DNA of 64,000 nucleotides from Mesorhizobium sp. (GTDB taxonomy: Bacteria > Pseudomonadota > Alphaproteobacteria > Rhizobiales > Rhizobiaceae), in contig NZ_JAFKID010000036.1 in the NCBI RefSeq assembly GCF_017306545.1, forward strand, positions 1 through 64,000, given 5' to 3'. Below, piece by piece: positions 7,145 to 16,599 of this stretch. How positions within the stretch are numbered: the first letter of the stretch is position 1; each line of letters begins with the position of its first letter. The translations under genes and the position numbers were made by a program. The notes beneath the pieces are model-generated. The model was not told where the DNA came from, made no database searches, and saw nothing but the letters and a program-made list of their open reading frames with translations.

Positions 7145-8359
7145 TTACTCCGCCGGCACTTCCACAATTCTCGCCGTCTCGCGCGCGCCGGCCAACGTCA
7201 GATGCGCCAGCGCGAAGGAAATCACCGCGCACAGCGCGATTCCCGCGACCATCGGCAGCGGCGTGCCGTCGGCGAACAGGCCCGCAACCGCCATCGCCAC
7301 TGCGCCGATGCCGAGTTGCAAGGTGCCGAGCAGCGCCGAAGCCGTGCCGGCGATGTCGCCATGGTCGTCCATCGCCAGCACCGAGGTGGAGGGGATAACC
7401 AGCCCGACGAAGCCGTAGCCGAAGAACAGCAGCGTCGCCAGCACGCCGAGGCTGTCGAAGCCCGACGCCATCAGCGCGAACAACAGCACCATGACGCTGG
7501 CATAGCCCGTCACCGCATAGCGCACCACGCGGTTGAGGCCGAAGCGGTCGGCCAGCCGCCCCGTCAGTTGCGACATGGCGAAGAACGACACCGCGTTGAT
7601 CGAAAAGAACAGACTGTAGACACGCGGCGTCAGGCCGTAATGGTCGATCAGCAGGAACGACGAGTTCGACAGGTAGACGAAGAAGGACGAGATGGCGAAG
7701 GAGCCGATCGCCGTCAGGCCCAGAAAGCGCCCGTTGCCCATGAGGAACCGATAGGCCTTCAGCGCCTCGCCGAACGAGCTTCCGGCGCGTTCTTCCGGCG
7801 GTCGCGTTTCCTTGAGCGAGGTCGCAAGCAGCACCACCGCGACCGCGGCCGCCGCCGTCACCGCCCAGAAGACGCCGCGCCAGCCGAAGCTTTCGCTGAT
7901 GAATGAGCCCGTCAGCGGCGCGAGAATGGGCGACACCGAAAACACCAGCATCAGCAGCGACATCAGCTTGGCGGCCTCGTTGCCTGTGTAGAGGTCGCGC
8001 ACGACGGCGCGCGGCACCACGAGACCGGCGGTCGCGCCGAGGCCCTGAAGGAAGCGGAACGCCACCAGCCATTCGATCGTCGGCGAAAGCGCGGCCCCGA
8101 CGCTGCCTGCCAGAAACAGCGCCAGCCCGACATAGAGCGGCCCTTTGCGGCCGTAGATGTCGGCGATCGGGCCGACGGCGAGCTGGCCGATGCCCATGGA
8201 GATGAAGAAGGCGAGCAGGCTCATCTGCACCCCCACCGGCCCGGCATGAAGGTCGCTGCCGATCGACGGCATCGCCGGCAGGTACATGTCGATGGCGAAG
8301 GGGCCGATGGCGGACAGCAGGCCGAGGACGACCGCGAGGCCGAAAAATCTGGAATTCAT
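7145..8359 (-). CDS. Bcr/CflA-family MFS drug exporter
   Basis: A 404-residue, twelve-segment major facilitator of the drug:proton antiporter family. The N-terminal helix has SAIGPFAIDMYLPAMPSIG, the Bcr/CflA signature (about 16-34), then the loop motif GPIADIYGRKGPLYVGLALF and FRFLQGLGATAGLVVPRAVVRD in helix 4. ATG 8359 was chosen over an upstream in-frame codon because the MNSRFFGLAVVLGLLSA hydrophobic start fits the family. It is divergent from a TetR gene across 174 bp containing a palindrome, implying drug-inducible repression. The substrate cannot be told from sequence. Confidence 0.92.
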   Translation of the reverse strand: MNSRFFGLAVVLGLLSAIGPFAIDMYLPAMPSIGSDLHAGPVGVQMSLLAFFISMGIGQLAVGPIADIYGRKGPLYVGLALFLAGSVGAALSPTIEWLVAFRFLQGLGATAGLVVPRAVVRDLYTGNEAAKLMSLLMLVFSVSPILAPLTGSFISESFGWRGVFWAVTAAAAVAVVLLATSLKETRPPEERAGSSFGEALKAYRFLMGNGRFLGLTAIGSFAISSFFVYLSNSSFLLIDHYGLTPRVYSLFFSINAVSFFAMSQLTGRLADRFGLNRVVRYAVTGYASVMVLLFALMASGFDSLGVLATLLFFGYGFVGLVIPSTSVLAMDDHGDIAGTASALLGTLQLGIGAVAMAVAGLFADGTPLPMVAGIALCAVISFALAHLTLAGARETARIVEVPAE

Positions 8360-8497
8360 GATGTCGCTCTTTCGGATTCGGTACACCGTCCGGCTCACTG
8401 GCCACACGGCACGGCCCGCCGGACAACCCCGCAGGACAATCCAAGGACGTTTCGTTACGCGCGGCGCCGACTCTCCGGCGCCTTGTTCCTCAAAAAA

Positions 8498-8515
8498 TTA
8501 GACAGACTTGTCCAA
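8498..8515. promoter_or_regulatory. Candidate TetR operator in the exporter/TetR divergent promoter
   Basis: TTAGACAG-N2-TTGTCCAA is an inverted repeat matching at six of eight positions per arm, containing the perfect GACA...TGTC core. It lies 18 bp before the TetR start in the region separating the two divergent genes. Size and symmetry fit a TetR dimer site controlling both. Confidence 0.5.
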
Positions 8516-8533
8516 ATTATCAAGCAGGTTTAT

Positions 8534-9235
8534 ATGAATTTCATGACGACTGCGATCACTCCTGACACACACCCGACAACAGTCATCGATCCGCCCGCGC
8601 CCCTGCGCGGCCATGAAGCCAAGCGCGCTTCCATACTCGATGCGGCCGGTTCTGTCTTCTGCCGGGAGGGGTTTGCAGGCGCCAACATCGATCACATCGC
8701 CGCCGAGGCCGGCGTTTCGCGCCAGACCGTCTACAATCACCACGGCGACAAGCAGAAGCTGTTCATCGCCGTCGTGCGCGAACTGACCGAGCGCTCCAAT
8801 GCCGGCATCTTCGCCACCCTCGCCACCTTCCCCGACCGGCCGACCGATCTCGAAGCCGATCTTGTCGCCTTTTGCGTGCGGCTGAACCGCAACTGCGTGT
8901 GCAACCGCGAGGGCCGCTTCCTGCGCCGGCTCATGCAGGCGGAAGGCGAGCGCTATCCGGAGCTTTTCTCGGAATGGCGCGACCACGGCCCGGCAAAGAC
9001 GTGGTCGGCGCTGGCCGCCCGGCTGGCGCGGCTGGCACATGCCGGCCATCTCGATATCGACGACCCCGACATCGCCGCCCGTCAGTTCCTGGCGCTGGCC
9101 AACGCCGACCTGCACATGACCTTCATGCTGGGCGGCACGCCGAGCGAGGCCGAGATCCGCTCGTCGGCGGTCAACGGCATGCGCGCCTTCCTGCGCGCCT
9201 ACGGCCGCCAGCGCACGACATCCGCCGCCGCGTGA
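8534..9235 (+). CDS. TetR/AcrR family transcriptional regulator
   Basis: A 233-residue repressor with a TetR N-terminal helix-turn-helix: KRASILDAAGSVFCREGF, then AEAGVSRQTVYNHHGDKQKLF (about 60-80). The C-terminal half (KTWSALAARLARLAHAGHLD...) resembles the TetR_C_7/AefR-like ligand domain. ATG 8534 has an AGG box at good distance; ATG 8543 (three codons in) is also possible. It likely represses itself and the divergent Bcr-type exporter. Ligand unknown. Confidence 0.88.
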   Translation: MNFMTTAITPDTHPTTVIDPPAPLRGHEAKRASILDAAGSVFCREGFAGANIDHIAAEAGVSRQTVYNHHGDKQKLFIAVVRELTERSNAGIFATLATFPDRPTDLEADLVAFCVRLNRNCVCNREGRFLRRLMQAEGERYPELFSEWRDHGPAKTWSALAARLARLAHAGHLDIDDPDIAARQFLALANADLHMTFMLGGTPSEAEIRSSAVNGMRAFLRAYGRQRTTSAAA

Positions 9236-9381
9236 CCGAAAAGCCGCAACCGGCCGCCGACTGACACACTTTCTTTGTCATGCCCCTCGCCGTTGCGCGC
9301 CGGCTTTCCATATTCGGTTTACGCGGCCTTCAAGCTTGATTACAGCTAGGCACACGATTCAAGGGAAACCCGGCGCGCCAC

Positions 9382-9909
9382 ATGGCAGACGACCAGATCC
9401 GCTACGACATACTGGCCCAGGAAGCCCTGCGCGGCGTCATGCGCAAGGTGCTGGCAGAGGTCGCGCGCACCGGCCTGCCCGGCAACCACCATTTCTTCAT
9501 CACCTTCCTGACCGGCGCGCCGGGCGTGCGCATTTCCGGCCGCCTGCGCGAGCGGTATCCCGAGCAGATGACCATCGTCATCCAGTTCCAGTACTGGGAC
9601 CTGAAGGTGAGCGACACCGGCTTCGAGGTCGGCCTGTCCTTTTCCGACGTGCCGGAAAAGCTGGAAATCCCCTTCTCCGCCGTGCGCGGTTTCTACGACC
9701 CGTCGGTGAACTTCGAACTGGAATTCGACGTCAAGACCGAGGCCGATGGCGAGGCGGCCCCGGCCGAGCCGGTGACGCTGGAGCCGGAGAAGAAGGCCGA
9801 GCCGAAGAAGAAGCCGGCGGCCGAGAAGGAAAAGCAGCCCGACGCCTCCGAACCGGCGGCCGGCAAGGGCGCCGACGTCGTTTCCCTCGACGCCTTCCGC
9901 AAGAAATAA
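9382..9909 (+). CDS. sspB: SspB-alpha, ClpXP adaptor for tmRNA-tagged proteins
   Basis: Alphaproteobacterial SspB delivers tagged substrates to ClpXP. The 175-residue protein starts MADDQIRYDILAQEALRGVM and has the SspB fold segments NHHFFITFLTGAPGVRIS (about 33-50), ERYPEQMTIVIQFQYWDL and IPFSAVRGFYDPSVNFEL. A charged Lys/Glu/Pro-rich linker (about 125-165) leads to the C-terminal peptide VVSLDAFRKK, the likely ClpX-tethering tail. It heads an operon with DUF4169 and RHH_4 genes, and ssrA lies only 3 kb away. Confidence 0.93.
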   Translation: MADDQIRYDILAQEALRGVMRKVLAEVARTGLPGNHHFFITFLTGAPGVRISGRLRERYPEQMTIVIQFQYWDLKVSDTGFEVGLSFSDVPEKLEIPFSAVRGFYDPSVNFELEFDVKTEADGEAAPAEPVTLEPEKKAEPKKKPAAEKEKQPDASEPAAGKGADVVSLDAFRKK

Positions 9910-9919
9910 CCGCTCGCCG

Positions 9920-10111
9920 ATGGCCGAGATCGTCAATCTTCGCCATGCCCGCAAGCAGAAGGCGCGCGCCGACAAGGAACGCGCCGCGACGGAAAACCGC
10001 GCCACCTTCGGCCGCACCAGGGACGAGCGCGAACGGCAACGCCGGCTTGAGGATCAGGCCGCGCGTTTCATCGACGGCCACCGCCGCGAGCCGACGCCGG
10101 GCGAGACGTGA
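9920..10111 (+). CDS. DUF4169 family small basic protein
   Basis: 63 residues, highly charged and predicted helical, matching DUF4169 (MAEIVNLRHARKQKARADKE...). Function unknown. It begins 10 bp after sspB and overlaps the next gene (GTGA), a tri-gene arrangement characteristic of this bacterial order, so it is probably co-transcribed with sspB. Confidence 0.85.
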   Translation: MAEIVNLRHARKQKARADKERAATENRATFGRTRDERERQRRLEDQAARFIDGHRREPTPGET

Positions 10112-10341
10112 GCCGCGTCGAAAAGCGCTCGGTCAGCATCCGCGGCCACCGGACCAGCTATTCGCTGGAACAACCTTTCCATGACGAACTCGCGGCGATC
10201 GCCGCCGTCCGCGCCATGCCGCTCGCCGCCCTCATCGCCGAAATCGACCAGAACCGCCCGCGCGAGACGAACCTGTCCTCGGCGCTGCGGCTGCACGTTT
10301 TGGAATGGGTGAAAAGGCCGGGAAACGGCGGTCAACTTTAA
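10108..10341 (+). CDS. Ribbon-helix-helix (RHH_4) domain protein
   Basis: A 77-residue putative DNA-binding protein of the RHH_4 family: VEKRSVSIRGHRTSYSLEQP gives the beta strand, and FHDELAAIAAVRAMPLAALI the two helices. GTG 10108 overlaps the previous stop by four bases (GTGA). Third gene of the sspB operon. Target genes unknown. Confidence 0.85.
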   Translation: MSRVEKRSVSIRGHRTSYSLEQPFHDELAAIAAVRAMPLAALIAEIDQNRPRETNLSSALRLHVLEWVKRPGNGGQL

Positions 10342-10422
10342 GGGCAGCAGAACACACCCTGCCCTTCACAGCTTTGCCTCACCGCTGACGGTGCCGTCGT
10401 TTGGCCCCGCCAAGCCAGGCCC

Positions 10423-13400
10423 CTATTGCAGCGTGTCGAAGAAATCGTCCATCTTCGACGGAGAAAGCCGGACCGGCGGCTGTGCCGGTTTCACTGCCGG
10501 CAGCGGCGTCCGCTGTATATCCGGCTGCGGCTCGCGTGCCTTGCGCTCGGAATCCTGCCGCGCCTTTTCAGCCGCCTGCGCCGCCTCTTCGGTCTTGCGG
10601 CGCTCCAGTTCGTCGGCTTCGGCTTTGGCCTTCGCGGCTGCCTCCGCTTCCGCCTTGGCATCGGCCGCGGCCTTGGCGTCCGCCGCCGCCTTCGCGGCGG
10701 CTTCCGCCTCAGCCTCTCTTTGCGCCTCTGCGGCCGCGGCTTGCGCGGCGGCGGCAGCCTTCGCCTCCTCTTCCGCCTTCCGCCGCTGTTCCTCGGCGGC
10801 ACGCTCGCGCTCGTCTTGCAGGGCGGCGTAGTAGCGCACCTCGCGCCGCAACCGCTGCTTCTCCAGCAGCGAGGCCTGCATGGCCTCGACGCGCCGCTGC
10901 TCCGCCTCAAGCGCGCGTTGCGTTAGGAATTGCGCCAGCGGGTCGGTATCGAAGCTGCGGCTGGACGCACCGATCGGCCCGGCGACGGCGAAATTCAGCG
11001 TCGGCTCGGAACCGACCAGAGCCTCGTCGCCGGGCTTATAGGCGACGCTCCCCTTGGCCGAAACCGTCCCGGCGCCGAGATCGGCCGAAAGGTCGGCCGT
11101 CAGCGTCGCCGCCGGATTGGCGAGACTGACCGGCGGCGCCCTGAGCACGCCGCCTGCCACCGTGAAGGCTATGTCGGCCGGTCCGGCGGCGAAGCTGCCA
11201 TTGCCGGCGATCGGCGGCGCGAAGGCCGCGACCTTGCCGGCATCGATATCGCGCCCGACGGCATCGGCGCGGGCGATGAAGGCGGGAAAGGCATCCGGAT
11301 TCAGATTGGCGATCGTAAGCCCGGTCAGCGAGGCGGTGCCCGAGCCGCCCAGTGCCGCGATCATCGCATCGACCGACTTGCCGCTGGCCGAAACCGACGC
11401 CGAGACCGTGCCGGAACCGCCGAGGCCCGCAGCCGGCAGAACCTTGGCGAGATCGGCGCCGGTCAACGTCATCTGGCCGTTGAACAGACCGGTACCGCCG
11501 TTGTTCTTCAGTTCGAACAGGCCCGCCAGATCGCCGCCGAACAGTTTTGCTTTCAGGTCGGACACGCCAAGGCCGTCCGCGTCGAGCTTCAACGTCAGCG
11601 TGGCGTCGTAGGCGGTGGCGAACGGCCCGGCTGCGACCGACCCGGCCGTCACGTCGATATCCGCGCTGAACGGAGCTGACGAGCGCTCCGAGAACGGCGC
11701 CGTCGGCCATCCCCTCTTGCCGCCGACAGGCTCGGCGCTGGCAAAGGCGGCATCGCCGAACAGCATGGCGGCGACCGGATCGAGATCCAGCTCGTCGAGC
11801 GCCAGCGCGCCCGTCACGTGCGGCCGCCCGTCCTTCATCTCGACATTGACGTCGCCCGACACGGCTGCCTCGTTCACCGCCCCCTCGAGGCCGGACAGCA
11901 CCAGCAGCCCGTTTGCGTAATCGGCGTCGCCGGTCAGCGTCGCCGCGGTTCCCGTGCCCATGCCGGGCAGGCCGAAGCCGGTCGTCATCAGCCACGGCTC
12001 TATGTCAGCGGCATCGACGGCCAGGGTGCCTTTGGCCGTCGGCCCCTGCGCCGTTTCGGCCGTCGTCCCGTCGAACGTCGCCTTGAAATCAACGCCCGTC
12101 AGGCTGAATTGCGTCGCCAGCCCGCCCGCCAGCGTGCCCTTGGCCGAAAGCTCCGAGCGCGCCTCGCCGACCAGCCCGAGCGGCAGCGTCGGCAGGCCAT
12201 AGAGAGCCAGCAGCGCCGTGCCGTCGCTGTTATGGGCGTTGAAGGTCGCCGTCAGCGGCGCCTCGTCCGGCTTGTCGACGGCCCCCTGCCCCGACAGCGA
12301 GGCCGAGAAAGCCGAGCCGCCCGCCGTGCCCTTGGCCGACACGGCAACGCCGGTCGTGCCGTCGCCGTTATCCGCCGCGCTGGCAACAAGATCGACCTGT
12401 GCGTCGGCGAAAAGGCCGGGATAGGCCTTCGCCCGCGCGGACAGCCCGTTCAGTAAGGCGTTGCCGGGGTAGCGCGCGGCGGCGACGTCGATCAGCGGCG
12501 CCAGGTCCACGGCCACCACCGAAGCGTCGAGATTGCCCGTTGGGCTGTCCGGAAAATTCCTGATGCGCCCGGTGGCGCTCACCTCGGCCCCGGCCAGCCC
12601 GCTGAGCGAGAGCCGGTCGATCTCCAGCGTGCCGGCGCGCAGCCGAAGCGCGGTATCCACGGTATCGGCGCTGAGGCCGGCGAGATTGACCGGCCCGGCC
12701 TTGACCGCGATGTCGAGGTCGCGGTCGGCAAAGCGATTTGCCCCTTTGTCGGACACGAACAGCGACGCGAAGGCCGCCAGGCCCTCCACGTCGAGGGCGT
12801 CGCCCTCCAGCTTCACGGCGACGGAGGGACGCGCGTCGTCCGGCTCCGCCGCCTCGACGCCGCCATGAAACTTCGCCTTGCCGAGCACCAGTTCGAGATT
12901 GGAAAAGGTCTGGCGCGCATCGGTCAAATCGACGGTGGCGTTGAAACCCGCCGCCGGAAGCCGCCGGATCGCCTCGTCCACGTCTTTCGATAACCAGGCG
13001 GCGAAGCCGGACGGTTGCGCAACCGCCAGAAGCAGCGAGCCGGTGAAGCCGATCGGCCCCTGCGTGCTCAACAGCCCTTTCGCCTCCAGCGTCGTGCGGC
13101 CGGGCAGCGTGGCCGCAAGCGATTTCACAGACCAGCCCTGCGGCGCAGGTTCGGCCGAAAGCGCAACATCGCGGATCGTCGTGTCGCCGGCCACCACCGC
13201 CGGCAGCCTGACGTCGACGGTGCCCGGAATGGACGGTTTCGGCAGGGCGGCGAGTGCGGTTTCCAGCGCCGCCACCCGCTGCCCGAGCGTCAGCCCGCCG
13301 CCGGCCTGATCGCCCGCCACCGCCTCGTCGAACTGCACCTGCGCGCCGCTCGCCTGGATCGAGAACCGCGGTTCGGTGCCGAGATCGACCTCGGCCTTGC

Positions 13401-14310
13401 CATCGGCCGTATAGGGGTTGTCGGCCGGTCCCGTTTCGAAGCGGAACTGGTCGATCGCCAGCCGGCGGTGGTCGAGCCGGAACGTGCCGTCCAGCCGGTA
13501 GGCCGGCTCGGCCTTGCCGGTGCTCACCTTCACCGGTTCGCCGTCGCCGCCGCGCAAGGTGGCGCTGTTGCGATCCTCGCCGGCGATGCGAAGGCGCCCT
13601 TCGTAGGCGAAAGCCCCCTTTTCGAGGCCCGCCGTACCGTCCGTCTCGATGGCGAGCGGATAGGCCTGCGGATCGAGCTTCAGCCTCAACCCGATCTTGC
13701 CGTCCGCCCCCGCCTTGCCGGTCGAAAGCGCCAGCCGGGTATTGAGTCCGTCCACCCTGGCGGACCCGTCGAGCCGCCACGGCCCGGCCAGCGACCTGGC
13801 CGAAACGGTGGCGTTGATGTCAGTCAGCACATGGTTGCGCCCTCCGGCGGCGTGGGCCAGCGCGATCTCGCCATTGTCGATGGTCAGTTTCTCGATGGAA
13901 ACCTGACTGGCATCGAAGGGCGAGGACGGTCGCACCGTCCAGTCGACCGTGCCGTCGGCCGCCACGGCGATCGCCGCCTTCGGCCGCACCAGCCGCATGT
14001 CGAAGATCAGCACCTCGCCGCGCAGGAACGGCGCAAGCTCGGCATCCATGGAAAACGTCTCGACCGTCATGGCCGGCTGGCCGTTCGGGCCGCCGGCGAC
14101 GGAAACGTCGGAAAAGGTCACGGAAGGAAAAGGCAGCAGCCGCGCGCTGGCGGCGCCGTGCACAGTGACCTTGCGGCCGAGGATGGCGCTCGCCTCGCGC
14201 TCGAAATCAGCCTTGTAGTTCGTCCAGTCGACGAACGGCGGCACCACCAGCGCCGCAAACAGCACCAGCACGACAAAACCGCCGACGATAACGAACAGGC
14301 GAGAAAGCAT
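10423..14310 (-). CDS. Large AsmA-family envelope protein with TolA-like C-terminal tail
   Basis: 1295 residues. A single N-terminal membrane segment (LFVIVGGFVVLVLFAALVV, about 5-23) is followed by the AsmA N-terminal domain (PPFVDWTNYKADFEREASAIL; RKVTVHGAASARLLPFPSV). A long beta-rich periplasmic part ends with the AsmA C-terminal motif region (GLGGSGTVSASVSASGKSVD, near 965). AsmA-like proteins are bridge-like lipid-transfer or outer-membrane homeostasis factors. Unusually, residues from about 1110 on form an Ala/Glu/Lys-rich coiled coil resembling TolA domain II, ending in a Pro-rich stretch. The coil is long for the family. The gene stands alone. Confidence 0.88.
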   Translation of the reverse strand: MLSRLFVIVGGFVVLVLFAALVVPPFVDWTNYKADFEREASAILGRKVTVHGAASARLLPFPSVTFSDVSVAGGPNGQPAMTVETFSMDAELAPFLRGEVLIFDMRLVRPKAAIAVAADGTVDWTVRPSSPFDASQVSIEKLTIDNGEIALAHAAGGRNHVLTDINATVSARSLAGPWRLDGSARVDGLNTRLALSTGKAGADGKIGLRLKLDPQAYPLAIETDGTAGLEKGAFAYEGRLRIAGEDRNSATLRGGDGEPVKVSTGKAEPAYRLDGTFRLDHRRLAIDQFRFETGPADNPYTADGKAEVDLGTEPRFSIQASGAQVQFDEAVAGDQAGGGLTLGQRVAALETALAALPKPSIPGTVDVRLPAVVAGDTTIRDVALSAEPAPQGWSVKSLAATLPGRTTLEAKGLLSTQGPIGFTGSLLLAVAQPSGFAAWLSKDVDEAIRRLPAAGFNATVDLTDARQTFSNLELVLGKAKFHGGVEAAEPDDARPSVAVKLEGDALDVEGLAAFASLFVSDKGANRFADRDLDIAVKAGPVNLAGLSADTVDTALRLRAGTLEIDRLSLSGLAGAEVSATGRIRNFPDSPTGNLDASVVAVDLAPLIDVAAARYPGNALLNGLSARAKAYPGLFADAQVDLVASAADNGDGTTGVAVSAKGTAGGSAFSASLSGQGAVDKPDEAPLTATFNAHNSDGTALLALYGLPTLPLGLVGEARSELSAKGTLAGGLATQFSLTGVDFKATFDGTTAETAQGPTAKGTLAVDAADIEPWLMTTGFGLPGMGTGTAATLTGDADYANGLLVLSGLEGAVNEAAVSGDVNVEMKDGRPHVTGALALDELDLDPVAAMLFGDAAFASAEPVGGKRGWPTAPFSERSSAPFSADIDVTAGSVAAGPFATAYDATLTLKLDADGLGVSDLKAKLFGGDLAGLFELKNNGGTGLFNGQMTLTGADLAKVLPAAGLGGSGTVSASVSASGKSVDAMIAALGGSGTASLTGLTIANLNPDAFPAFIARADAVGRDIDAGKVAAFAPPIAGNGSFAAGPADIAFTVAGGVLRAPPVSLANPAATLTADLSADLGAGTVSAKGSVAYKPGDEALVGSEPTLNFAVAGPIGASSRSFDTDPLAQFLTQRALEAEQRRVEAMQASLLEKQRLRREVRYYAALQDERERAAEEQRRKAEEEAKAAAAAQAAAAEAQREAEAEAAAKAAADAKAAADAKAEAEAAAKAKAEADELERRKTEEAAQAAEKARQDSERKAREPQPDIQRTPLPAVKPAQPPVRLSPSKMDDFFDTLQ

Positions 14311-14387
14311 TACCCCGATCTGGTTCCCACACGCCGCCGCACTCTACCCGCATCGCCGTGTCGATAAAGTGGCAATTGTGCTGAAAC

Positions 14388-14600
14388 TGCTCTCCTCGCC
14401 CCGTTTACGGGGGTGAGGAATGGTGGCCGAAGGCCATGAAAAGCCAATTGCTTGGCTTTTCAAATGACGAACGCCCGGAGCCGTAGCGAAGGGCGGTGGC
14501 CTGAAGGGCCGGATGAGGGGCGGCGCGAACGGCAAGGCAGGCACCGCCCCTCACCTGCCTGCCGGCATCCTCTCCCCGTAAACGGGGCGAGGAAAGCTCT
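14388..14600. repeat. Cluster of palindromic repeats downstream of the FAD oxidase
   Basis: The 289-bp gap between the AsmA start and the FAD-oxidase stop holds three elements: a CGCCCCGTTTACGGGGG palindrome (about 14397-14413), a perfect 10-bp hairpin GAAAAGCCAA/TTGGCTTTTC (14438-14461) followed by GACGAACGCCCGG, and CTCTCCCCGTAAACGGGGCG (14571 on). The last adjoins the oxidase stop and may end its transcript. The same two motif families recur elsewhere in the window. Confidence 0.75.
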
Positions 14601-16012
14601 CACCCAACCGGCAAAATTTTCCCCGGATTGAGAATGCCCAGCGGGTCGAGCGCCTGCTTGATCTGCCGCATCACCGCGACGCCATGGCCGTACTCGGCCA
14701 GCATGAAGCCGGCCTTGCCCTGGCCGATGCCGTGCTCGCCGGTGCAGGTGCCTTCCATGCGAATGGCGCGCTCGTTGAGCCTTGCCACGAACGCCTCCAC
14801 CCGCGCGATCTCGGCCGGATCGGCCGGGTCCATCAGGCACAGCGTATGGAAATTGCCGTCGCCGGCATGGCCGACGATCGGCGCGATCAGCCCCATCTCG
14901 GCGATGTCCACCTCAGTTTCCGCCACGCATTCGGCCAACCGCGAAATCGGCACGCAGACGTCGGTGGAAAGCCCCTTGGCGCCGGGCCGCAGCGTCAGCG
15001 AGGCCCAGTAGGCGTCGTGTCGCGCCTTCCACAACTTCGCCCGCTCCTCCGCCACGCTGGTCCACAGGAACGGCCCGCCACCATTTTCTTCGGCGATAAT
15101 GCCGAACGTCTCGGCCTGCTCGGCGACGCCCGCTTCCGTGCCGTGAAACTCCACGAAAAGGCACGGACTCTCGGGGAAATCGAGCTTGGAGTAGGTCTTC
15201 ATCGCCCGCATCTGCAAGGCGTTGACCAGTTCGATGCGCGCCACCGGAATGCCCATCTGGATGGTGGCGATGACCGCCTTCGACGCCGCTTCCAGCGTCG
15301 GGAACGGGCACACCCCGCCCGAAATCGCCTGCGGAATGCCCTGAAGCCTGAGCGTCAGCGACGTGATGATGCCGAGCGTGCCTTCCGAGCCGACGATCAG
15401 CCGCGTCAGGTCGTAACCGGCCGAGCTCTTCTTCGCCCGCGCGCCGGTCTCGACGACCTCGCCGTCGGCCATCACCGCCGTCAGCGACAGCACCGCCTCG
15501 CGCATCGTGCCGTAGCGCACGGCGTTGGTGCCCGACGCCCGCGTCGCCGCCATGCCGCCGAGCGAGGCGTTGGCTCCGGGGTCGATGGGGAAGAACAGGC
15601 CGGTGGCGCGCAGGTGGTGGTTCAAGTCCTCGCGCGTCACGCCCGGCTCCACCGTGCAGTCGAGGTCCTCGGCGTTGACGGCAAGGACACGGTTCATGCG
15701 GCTGGTGTCGAGCGAAATGCCGCCGCCCGGCGCGTTGACGTGCCCTTCCAGCGAAGAGCCGACGCCGAAGGCGATCACCGGCACGCGATGCGCCGCGCAG
15801 GCGCGCACGATCTCCTGCACCTCCGCCGCTGATTCGGGAAAGACGACGCCGTCCGGCGCCTGCGTCGGGATATAGGTGGTGGTGTGGGCATGCTGCTCGC
15901 GGATCGACCGGCCGGTCTGGAAACGCTCGCCGAAGCGCTGCTTCAGGATACCCAGCACCGCGGCGATGCCATCCTCGTTGCGTTCCACCCGCACGACGTC
16001 GCTGAGAGCCAT
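14600..16012 (-). CDS. FAD-linked oxidase, D-lactate dehydrogenase (cytochrome) type
   Basis: A 470-residue flavoprotein of the GlcD/DLD family. The FAD_binding_4 (PCMH) half contains PVIAFGVGSSLEGHVNAPGGG, EPGVTREDLNHHLRATGLFFPIDPGA and GMAATRASGTNAVRYG. The C-terminal FAD-oxidase domain ends with HAGDGNFHTLCLMDP, CTGEHGIGQGKAGFM and LNPGKILP, the metal/substrate histidine motifs of this family. ATG 16012 was chosen because GGAGGA precedes it by five bases. D-lactate is the likeliest substrate; other 2-hydroxy acids are possible. Electrons probably go to the respiratory chain. Confidence 0.88.
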   Translation of the reverse strand: MALSDVVRVERNEDGIAAVLGILKQRFGERFQTGRSIREQHAHTTTYIPTQAPDGVVFPESAAEVQEIVRACAAHRVPVIAFGVGSSLEGHVNAPGGGISLDTSRMNRVLAVNAEDLDCTVEPGVTREDLNHHLRATGLFFPIDPGANASLGGMAATRASGTNAVRYGTMREAVLSLTAVMADGEVVETGARAKKSSAGYDLTRLIVGSEGTLGIITSLTLRLQGIPQAISGGVCPFPTLEAASKAVIATIQMGIPVARIELVNALQMRAMKTYSKLDFPESPCLFVEFHGTEAGVAEQAETFGIIAEENGGGPFLWTSVAEERAKLWKARHDAYWASLTLRPGAKGLSTDVCVPISRLAECVAETEVDIAEMGLIAPIVGHAGDGNFHTLCLMDPADPAEIARVEAFVARLNERAIRMEGTCTGEHGIGQGKAGFMLAEYGHGVAVMRQIKQALDPLGILNPGKILPVG

Positions 16013-16110
16013 GCTTTCCTCCGCCAATGGGCCAGCGTGGCCCTTGTTCTTCGCCTATCGGTGCGTAGTCTCACCTCCGGCACCTGTCCAGCAAGACTTG
16101 AAAGGCACCC

Positions 16111-16599
16111 ATGTCCATTCCCGCGCCCTTCCTCTCCCGCCCCATGACGATTGAGAAGGGCTGGATCGACTATAACGGCCACCTCAACATGGCCTACTAC
16201 AACGTGCTGTTCGACCGCTGCTCGGACGATGCGTTCGAGGCGATGGGGCTCGGGCCGAACTACGCGAAGGAGCGGCGGCTCACCATCTACACGGCCGAGG
16301 TGCATGTCTGCTACGTGCAGGAAATCCACCTCGACCACCGCCTGTCGATTTCCTTCCAGCTGCTCGACCATGACGAGAAGCGCCTGCGTTTCTATCAGGA
16401 AATCCGCCATGCCGAAGAAGGTTGGCTGGCCGCGACCTCCGAGCAGCTTGCACTGCATGTCGACATGGCCGGGCCGAAGGTCGCCCCCTTCCCGCCCGAC
16501 ATCCTCGCCAAAGTCGAGGCGATGCGCGCCGCCCATGCCGGCCTGCCGATGCCCGAGCGCGCCGGCCGCGCCATCGGCATCCGCCGCAAGGGCGGCTGA
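16111..16599 (+). CDS. Hot-dog fold acyl-CoA thioesterase (4HBT family)
   Basis: A 162-residue single-domain thioesterase. WIDYNGHLNMAYYNVLFDRCSD (about 18-39) holds the 4HBT active-site pattern with the catalytic Asp and the GHLN turn, followed by the strand VHVCYVQEIHLDHRLSISFQLL. This matches a clade often found beside carnitine or betaine catabolism genes, but no such genes are here, so the substrate is open. It is divergent from the FAD oxidase, with about 100 bp between. Confidence 0.85.
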   Translation: MSIPAPFLSRPMTIEKGWIDYNGHLNMAYYNVLFDRCSDDAFEAMGLGPNYAKERRLTIYTAEVHVCYVQEIHLDHRLSISFQLLDHDEKRLRFYQEIRHAEEGWLAATSEQLALHVDMAGPKVAPFPPDILAKVEAMRAAHAGLPMPERAGRAIGIRRKGG

